A program made the translations under genes and the position numbers. This document shows positions 1-4,861 of a stretch of 6,173 nucleotides of DNA, piece by piece. Origin of the DNA: Planctomycetota bacterium (lineage in GTDB: Bacteria > Planctomycetota > J058 > JARGOJ01). The notes under the pieces are model-generated. The model was not told where the DNA came from. It saw nothing but the letters and a program-made list of their open reading frames with translations, and did no database searches. The stretch is taken from positions 1-6,173 of the forward strand of contig JARGOJ010000359.1 of the NCBI GenBank assembly GCA_029210225.1. The letters run 5' to 3'. Within the stretch, counting starts at the first letter, position 1; the number at the start of each line of letters is the position of its first letter.

Positions 1-892
1 TTTGCTCAATTTGATTGGGCATGCGAGTTGGGTTTTCAAACCACTCCCGGAGGCTATCTGGTTTCGGACGCACACCCGTGATCACAAGATCAGTGAGCTT
101 CGCTTCAAGGCCTTCAGCCTTCGCGGAGGGCTTCTCGTCTTTGGCCAGCCCCTTCATAGTCCATTTGCCGTCTTTCTTGTTGAGCTCGTGGACGACGAGG
201 TCTTTGATACGGCCATCGTAGTGATAATTGAGGATGTTGATCTTGTTGATCGCGTCGCCTTTACCAAGCTTGAGCAGGTCACGCTCAATCCAATCGGAGA
301 AGTTCGTTGAAAGGTCAACGTTCTCCATAGCTGTGGCATAAACGCGGTTATCCCCAGGAGTGCGAACATAGCGAAAGCCCGACTTATTGGGCAGCTTCTC
401 ACCGAAGATAAAGGAGGCGACGGATTCGCCGGAATCATCGAGGAGGTTGACGCGAGTTCCGAGGTTCTTGACGGCTTTTGCGTCTTCACTGTTCTTATTG
501 TCCGTCGGGTCGAGCACCTTAAAGTTCTTGTGATCTTTGACCTGGGCAGAGACAAATTGATTCTTCTTCAAATCGATGAGAGAGGCCGTGACTTTGGCCA
601 TTCTTTCGATGGCGTCAGCGGGATAATTCTCGTGAGAGGGAATGGTCCAACGTCCGTCTTTATTTTGGACCTTGAAGGTCTTCACTTCACCAGCGTTTGA
701 GTTGTAGCCATGAACCTCAAGACCTTTGACTTTGTCGAGGTCTTGAAATTCTGGGTAAAAGCTAGAACCGACGTCTCCTTCAATATCAAGAGTCGCGGTG
801 TAAGACGGAGTCAGGAAAAATGCCAGGAGCGCAGTGAGGACAGCGGCTCCGACGAATTTCAAAGTGAGTTTTGCTTCATATTCTTCGTTCAT
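1..892 (-). CDS. DUF4340 domain protein, membrane anchored (3' end outside the window)
   Basis: This reading frame starts at ATG 892-890 and stays open to the window edge, giving 297 residues without a stop. An N-terminal hydrophobic stretch (residues about 10-29, LKFVGAAVLTALLAFFLTPS) should anchor the protein, with the rest outside the cytoplasm. The body resembles DUF4340 proteins. It has two similar units, one around KDGRWTIPSHENYPADA (79-95) followed by a helix and a DPTD turn, and a second starting at KKDGKWTMKG (239-248). Between them lies a typical segment with FRYVRTPGDNRVYA (173-186) and LSTNFSDWIERDLL (194-207). The start is supported by GGAAGG six bases upstream. The gene begins 13 bases after the permease/GldG stop, so it is very probably co-transcribed. 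DUF4340 has no established biochemical role. Its regular place beside GldG-type ABC transporters suggests an extracytoplasmic partner of that complex, which is inference. The C-terminal part is not visible. Confidence 0.88.
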   Translation of the reverse strand, partial: MNEEYEAKLTLKFVGAAVLTALLAFFLTPSYTATLDIEGDVGSSFYPEFQDLDKVKGLEVHGYNSNAGEVKTFKVQNKDGRWTIPSHENYPADAIERMAKVTASLIDLKKNQFVSAQVKDHKNFKVLDPTDNKNSEDAKAVKNLGTRVNLLDDSGESVASFIFGEKLPNKSGFRYVRTPGDNRVYATAMENVDLSTNFSDWIERDLLKLGKGDAINKINILNYHYDGRIKDLVVHELNKKDGKWTMKGLAKDEKPSAKAEGLEAKLTDLVITGVRPKPDSLREWFENPTRMPNQIEQ

Positions 893-905
893 TATTCACC
901 TTCCC
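893..905 (-). promoter_or_regulatory. Ribosome binding site and gap before the DUF4340 gene
   Basis: The 13 bases between the TAA of the permease/GldG gene and the ATG of the DUF4340 gene read GGGAAGGTGAATA on the minus strand. GGAAGG (904-899) lies six bases from the start and fixes ATG 892 as the initiation codon. The gap is too short for a separate promoter, so translation of this gene depends on the upstream transcript. Confidence 0.7.
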
Positions 906-3542
906 TTAAACCATGCGGCTTTCGATGGCCCCAAGATTTTCACGCTTGCGACGGCGGAGAAAGATCAGGAGAGCGAGGAGTAAAGCCGGGAGTGGGGGTA
1001 AGAGGACAGCGTAGAGTCGGATACTGCTTTGTATACGACGCACGGCGATCTCCTTATCGGCTTTACTGCGGTTAAGCTCGGTCTCTTTCTTCTCTTTGAT
1101 TTCTGCTTCGGCAAAGGCGAAACGACGTTTTTCAATTTGAGCAATCTGTTCTTCTTTGATGCTCTTAGAGACATTGTCGATGCCTTTGGCGTTACGAATT
1201 TCTTCTTTAGCTTTGTCGAAGCGCATTTGGGCTTTTTCAAGCTCCGCTTTTGCCTCGTCTTGAGCTTCTCGCTCGCGCTTTTGACGCTTCTCTTCATAGT
1301 CTTTGGTGAGCTTATCAAGGTTCGTGAGAGCGCGGTGTTTGACGCGTTTCTTACGGAGTTGGACAAAGTCATCTTCGCCACAGAGTGAATCGATGCAGTT
1401 GAGGACAAAGGTCACATTGTCGAAGTTCAAGCCTTTAAGACCGACACGACGAAGGCGAAAGAAGGGCTCGCTGATCATGTCCAGGTCGGCGACGAAGATC
1501 GTGTTGATCGTTTCAAACGCGGGCTTTTTGTCTCGCTTAATCGTGGCCAGAGTCTTTCCAGTGATTTGAGCCGCGAGAATGTACTCCTCTGCGGCGGCTG
1601 AATAGAAGGCTTGGCCTTGTTTGAGAGTCTCCAAAGAGTTCTTGCCGAAGCCAGGGCCGGCTGTGACGAGAGGAGTGAATGTGTTTTTCGTGGTGATGCT
1701 CTTCTTCACAGAGCCGCCCATGAGCATGACCAATTCCTGAAGGCCCGAAACGATAGGACTCTCTGGGTTGAAGCCATTCTTCTCACCTTTGGGCATGAGG
1801 AACATAACCTCCTTTGGATACTGCTGCATATCCACGTGAGGATTCTCACGCTGGAACACAATATCAGAGGGAACCCAGGACATTCCGAGCTTTGTGTAGA
1901 GAGGCGTCAGGTTGGCCTTAGGTTTTGGGCCTCCCTTTTGACGCATCATCATCGCTTCGAGCTGGTTTCGAGGTTGCTTTTGCGCCCGAGGCGCGCTCGC
2001 CGCGAGCTGTTGATTAAAGTTTGGCAGTGGGTCGTCCATAAGTAGAGTCGGTCCGCCACCGAGTATCCAAGTTTGAAGGTGATTCGCCTGGGTTTGAGTG
2101 AGCGCTGAAGGGAGCGCGACGAGCAAAGCGTCGATATCCGTTGGGATCGGTTTCTCGCCGCCAACGAGCTTCACTTTGTACTGACGCTCAAGTTCGTTGA
2201 CGATAGACCAGCGTGGAGAGTATTGACCAGAACTCGCGTCCATGCCGCCGAAGATACGAGCTTCGGTGCTCATGATGCCGATGACTTTGCGTTCCGATTT
2301 TGTCACGACGCGAACAGAGCGGGTCAGCTCGTACTCGATGCTTAAGCCCTTATCAAGTGTCACGACGTCTTCTTCAATGCCACAACGAAAGGCAACGGAT
2401 AGGAACATGTCTTCAACGCCGGAGTTGTCACTACGGACCTGCTGCGGCTTGATTCCATAATTATCGAAGGCGCTACGAGCGATTTCTGTGTATTTCTCGG
2501 TGTTGTGAATGATGAGCTGAACACCCGAGCCACCAATACGATCAAACTCTTTGAGGGTGGCGAGGAGATTCTCTCTAGTCTTCACATAGTCTTTCGGCAC
2601 TTCAGGGCTGACAAAGGCTTCGATAAGAACGGGGCTTTCACCCTTGGATATGTCGGCCAATATGTTGTGAGTCTTGTCCGAGAGCGAGTGAAGTCGTTCC
2701 GAGGTTAAGTCGCCGCCCCATCCCAAACTATAGAAGCAGCTGGAGACGCTGATTGCGATCATTAGGACGGCCGAGCAACGAGCGAGCTGGTGCAGGCTCA
2801 TCAGCTTTCCACCCTTCACAATCCAATGGCGCTTATTGACTAAGACGATGTTCATGAAGACGAACACAGCAGCCATTCCAAGGAAGTAGAAGAGAGAGGA
2901 GAGCAGGAAGCGGCCTTGTCCGAAGGCCTCAAACTGGCCCGGAATACTCATCCACTCGGTGAATTCGGCGAGCTTCTTCGGCAGGAAGAACTTGCCAATA
3001 TGCTCGGCGAAGACGAATACGGCCGAGAAGGCTGATCCGTAGATAAAACCGATTGTGGCGTTGGTGGTGAGGATTGAGGCGACGAGACCTATGGAGAGCA
3101 TCGTTGCGCCCATAAGCCAGTAACCGACGTAGGTGCCGAACATGACGCCTAAATCGGGGCTTCCAAGGCTGAACAACACCAAGACATGGCTCAGTGAGAA
3201 GCCAAGGCTGACGGTGTAGATTCCAAGTACCGAGAGGTATTTCCCGATCACCACTTCAGTGTCTGTGGCTGGGAGAGTTAGCAGCAGCTCGTCTGTTCCC
3301 TGACTTCGTTCGCCGGCCCATGTATTCATGGTGATCGCGGGGACGAAGAAGAGGAGAAGGTAGGGCATGAGTTCATTGAGGTGATTGAGGTTGGCGAGGT
3401 TGTCCAGGAAGAACCGCTCTGGCCAAAAGGCTGCAATCGCGCTCATGAAAATGAACAACGTGATGAACACATAACCTGTGGGGCTGCTGAAATAACTGAA
3501 GAAATCCCGCTTGAAGACGGCGAGGATAACTTTTTTGCTCAT
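906..3542 (-). CDS. ABC-2 permease fused to GldG-like auxiliary protein (GldF-GldG fusion)
   Basis: This 878-residue membrane protein joins two parts usually called GldF and GldG. Residues 1-245 form an ABC-2 permease. It has the typical entry KRDFFSYFSSPTGYVF (11-26), about six membrane segments (near 23-40, 58-72, 100-125, 135-157, 160-182, 210-235) and the family-like stretch WAGERSQGTDELLLTLP (75-91). Residues 246-878 form a GldG-like unit (ABC_transp_aux type). It has a membrane segment at about 256-272, the motif DLTSERLHSLSDKT (278-291), a large external domain, a Pro/Gln/Lys-rich insertion (about 512-545), the conserved FVADLDMISEPFF (683-695), a charged coiled coil (about 740-835) and a last membrane helix (about 842-862) followed by RRRKR. 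The fusion is one uninterrupted frame. The start is supported by AAGGA seven bases upstream. It is probably the membrane channel for the ATPase encoded 23 bases upstream. Its substrate is unknown. GldF/GldG were named in Bacteroidota gliding bacteria, and function should not be carried over without evidence. Confidence 0.88.
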   Translation of the reverse strand: MSKKVILAVFKRDFFSYFSSPTGYVFITLFIFMSAIAAFWPERFFLDNLANLNHLNELMPYLLLFFVPAITMNTWAGERSQGTDELLLTLPATDTEVVIGKYLSVLGIYTVSLGFSLSHVLVLFSLGSPDLGVMFGTYVGYWLMGATMLSIGLVASILTTNATIGFIYGSAFSAVFVFAEHIGKFFLPKKLAEFTEWMSIPGQFEAFGQGRFLLSSLFYFLGMAAVFVFMNIVLVNKRHWIVKGGKLMSLHQLARCSAVLMIAISVSSCFYSLGWGGDLTSERLHSLSDKTHNILADISKGESPVLIEAFVSPEVPKDYVKTRENLLATLKEFDRIGGSGVQLIIHNTEKYTEIARSAFDNYGIKPQQVRSDNSGVEDMFLSVAFRCGIEEDVVTLDKGLSIEYELTRSVRVVTKSERKVIGIMSTEARIFGGMDASSGQYSPRWSIVNELERQYKVKLVGGEKPIPTDIDALLVALPSALTQTQANHLQTWILGGGPTLLMDDPLPNFNQQLAASAPRAQKQPRNQLEAMMMRQKGGPKPKANLTPLYTKLGMSWVPSDIVFQRENPHVDMQQYPKEVMFLMPKGEKNGFNPESPIVSGLQELVMLMGGSVKKSITTKNTFTPLVTAGPGFGKNSLETLKQGQAFYSAAAEEYILAAQITGKTLATIKRDKKPAFETINTIFVADLDMISEPFFRLRRVGLKGLNFDNVTFVLNCIDSLCGEDDFVQLRKKRVKHRALTNLDKLTKDYEEKRQKREREAQDEAKAELEKAQMRFDKAKEEIRNAKGIDNVSKSIKEEQIAQIEKRRFAFAEAEIKEKKETELNRSKADKEIAVRRIQSSIRLYAVLLPPLPALLLALLIFLRRRKRENLGAIESRMV

Positions 3543-3565
3543 TCTTCTATCCTTTACTTATCTTC
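3543..3565 (-). promoter_or_regulatory. Ribosome binding site and gap before the permease/GldG gene
   Basis: The 23 bases between the ATPase stop (TGA, 3568-3566) and the permease start contain AAGGA at 3554-3550, seven bases from ATG 3542. This decides the start. No promoter or terminator fits in the gap, which supports co-transcription with the ATPase gene. Confidence 0.7.
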
Positions 3566-4684
3566 TCAGCTTTGGAATCCGGGGCGAGTGAGTTCGTAGA
3601 AGTGCTCGTCCATTTTGGGGCGAGATTCAACGAACTCATTTTTACTGCCATCGAAGACGATCCGTCCTTCAGAAATGAATATGACCCGGTCGGCCATAGC
3701 CTCCACTTCCTGAAGAATATGAGTGGAGAGAAGGATGGTTTTTGTGCGACCGGCTTCAATGATGTTGTCTCGCACATAACGAATTTGGTTTGGATCGAGG
3801 CCCGATGTCGGCTCGTCAAGGATGAGAACCTCGGGGTCGTGAAGGAAGGCTTGCGCCATTCCAACCCTCTGACGATAACCCTTGGAGAGCTTGCCAATCG
3901 GCTTCTCGATGACGCTGTCGAGGTGGCAGAGACGGATGACTCGATCGATCCGCTCCATCAATTCAAAAGACTCAAAACCTCTCGCTTCACCAATGAATTG
4001 AAGCAAAGAGCGTGGCGTCATATCGAGGTAGAGGGGGCCGTTCTCTGGCATGTAACCGATACGACGTGCCGCCTCAATCCGTTCCGTTGTGACATCTAAT
4101 CCGGCAATGCGGGCCGACCCTTCGCTTGGCGAGAGGAAGCCCGTGAGGATCTTCATGGTCGTCGATTTACCGGCGCCGTTCGGTCCGAGGAAAGCGACGA
4201 CTTGACCGGCGGGGATGCTAAAGCTCACGTCGGAAATGGCGGCGAAGCGGCCGTAGAGCTTTGTGAGGTTGCGGGCCTCAATCATGATCGGAGCGTTCTT
4301 GTCGATGCTCTTCTTGGCAGACGTCTCAGCGGACGGCTCAGCGCTTGAAGAGACCTCTTTCAACTGAACGAGGCTTTCAGCGGCTTTCTTAGCCTCCGTG
4401 ATTTCGTGCTCGTCGGAGTCGGGGTTGTCGCTTGACTCGGCCTCTTCCTTGGGCTTCTCTCCAGTGGTCTCAGGAGAAGCGACTGTTTCTTGAAGATCCG
4501 CCGACGGATCGTCCTCCGTTTTGGATTCCTCTGTTGAGGCGGCCTCTTCAGAGTCCTTCACTGGCTGAGCATCGTCCGAGGATGAGCCTTCAGCCTTCGC
4601 GTCTTCAGTCGGAGCGACGTCTTCGTTTTTGGTGTCTTCGTCGTTTTTTTCGCTGGTCATGTCTTCTTTGTTGTTTTCCGTCAT
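3566..4684 (-). CDS. ABC transporter ATP-binding protein, GldA/NosF type, with acidic N-terminal extension
   Basis: This 372-residue protein is the cytoplasmic ATPase expected to power the permease/GldG protein encoded next to it. The nucleotide-binding domain covers about 134-372. Visible motifs are Walker A GPNGAGKST (167-175, Lys173), the Q-loop region YMPENGPLYLDMT with Glu214 where many ABC ATPases have Gln (common in this subfamily), the signature LSKGYRQRVG (266-275), Walker B VLILDEP (286-292, Glu291 catalytic), the D-loop SGLD (294-297) and the H-loop His322. Residues 1-130 are unusual. They contain 40 Asp/Glu, many Ser, Thr, Ala and Lys, and no Cys, Phe, Tyr or Trp, so the segment is probably disordered. 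ATG 4684 is the first start in the frame but has only a weak ribosome site (GGACAGAGA). Met9 (4660) is an alternative. Met134 (4285) would give a standard short ATPase but has no Shine-Dalgarno sequence. The open, strongly biased frame and the promoter upstream of 4684 favour the long form. Confidence 0.93.
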   Translation of the reverse strand: MTENNKEDMTSEKNDEDTKNEDVAPTEDAKAEGSSSDDAQPVKDSEEAASTEESKTEDDPSADLQETVASPETTGEKPKEEAESSDNPDSDEHEITEAKKAAESLVQLKEVSSSAEPSAETSAKKSIDKNAPIMIEARNLTKLYGRFAAISDVSFSIPAGQVVAFLGPNGAGKSTTMKILTGFLSPSEGSARIAGLDVTTERIEAARRIGYMPENGPLYLDMTPRSLLQFIGEARGFESFELMERIDRVIRLCHLDSVIEKPIGKLSKGYRQRVGMAQAFLHDPEVLILDEPTSGLDPNQIRYVRDNIIEAGRTKTILLSTHILQEVEAMADRVIFISEGRIVFDGSKNEFVESRPKMDEHFYELTRPGFQS

Positions 4685-4696
4685 AGTCTCTGTCCG

Positions 4697-4727
4697 GCCT
4701 AGTTGTTGAGGTTGCCATGGACTAGGC
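4697..4727. repeat. Short inverted repeat in the ATPase leader
   Basis: GCCTAGT (4697-4703) and ACTAGGC (4721-4727) are perfect 7-base inverted repeats separated by 17 bases. They lie between the predicted transcription start (near 4725) and the ATPase start codon. They could form a small leader hairpin or a protein-binding site. A match of this length may also be chance. Confidence 0.3.
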
Positions 4728-4731
4728 GAGA

Positions 4732-4760
4732 AAAATAAGGATGCGACGCCTTATCGTCAA
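4732..4760 (-). promoter_or_regulatory. Predicted sigma70-like promoter of the ABC transporter operon
   Basis: On the minus strand TTGACG (4760-4755, five of six matches to the -35 consensus) is followed after exactly 17 bases by TATTTT (4737-4732, four of six matches to the -10 consensus). Transcription would start near 4725, leaving a leader of about 40 bases before ATG 4684. It lies in the only sizeable gap of the window and points at the ATPase gene, so it probably drives ATPase, permease/GldG and DUF4340 together. It is predicted from sequence only, and promoter consensus in this phylum is not well defined. Confidence 0.5.
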
Positions 4761-4795
4761 GACCATTGTCTCTTGGGAATGAGTGTCGAATGGGA

Positions 4796-4843
4796 GAGGT
4801 CCTTGCTTTCACGGCATTGGTATACCTTGAAAGTAAGGACCTC
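4796..4843. repeat. 15-bp near-perfect inverted repeat after the oxidoreductase gene, possible terminator
   Basis: GAGGTCCTTGCTTTC (4796-4810) and GAAAGTAAGGACCTC (4829-4843) are inverted repeats matching at 14 of 15 positions, with an 18-base loop. The loop contains the palindrome GGTATACC (4819-4826). The repeat starts 18 bases after the oxidoreductase stop codon. In that transcript it would form a long stem with one A-C mismatch and could end transcription or protect the 3' end. No U-run follows it, so it is not a classical intrinsic terminator. In a plus-strand transcript the odd position would be a G-U pair and the stem would be unbroken, but no plus-strand gene is seen to end here. Confidence 0.5.
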
Positions 4844-4861
4844 AAACGGATTTGTGAGTTT

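Noticed and set aside
154..555. Minus-strand frame of 133 codons
   Set aside because: It overlaps the DUF4340 frame in another phase. Its Ser/Thr/Arg-rich translation is typical of a shifted reading.
965..1408. Minus-strand frame of 147 codons
   Set aside because: It is a shifted reading of the coiled-coil region of the permease/GldG gene, rich in Lys, Ser and Arg, with no ribosome site or domain.
2736..2738. Cys269 after a hydrophobic stretch as a lipoprotein site
   Set aside because: The preceding residues (SVSS) do not fit a lipobox, and the segment is internal to the fusion rather than at an N-terminus.
3572..4099. Plus-strand frame of 175 codons
   Set aside because: It is antisense to the ATPase domain with its Walker and signature motifs, and is a codon-bias shadow.
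4773..4861. A small plus-strand gene in the intergenic region starting at 4773
   Set aside because: It runs antisense into the oxidoreductase gene, has no ribosome site that stands out, and the palindrome explains the local structure better.
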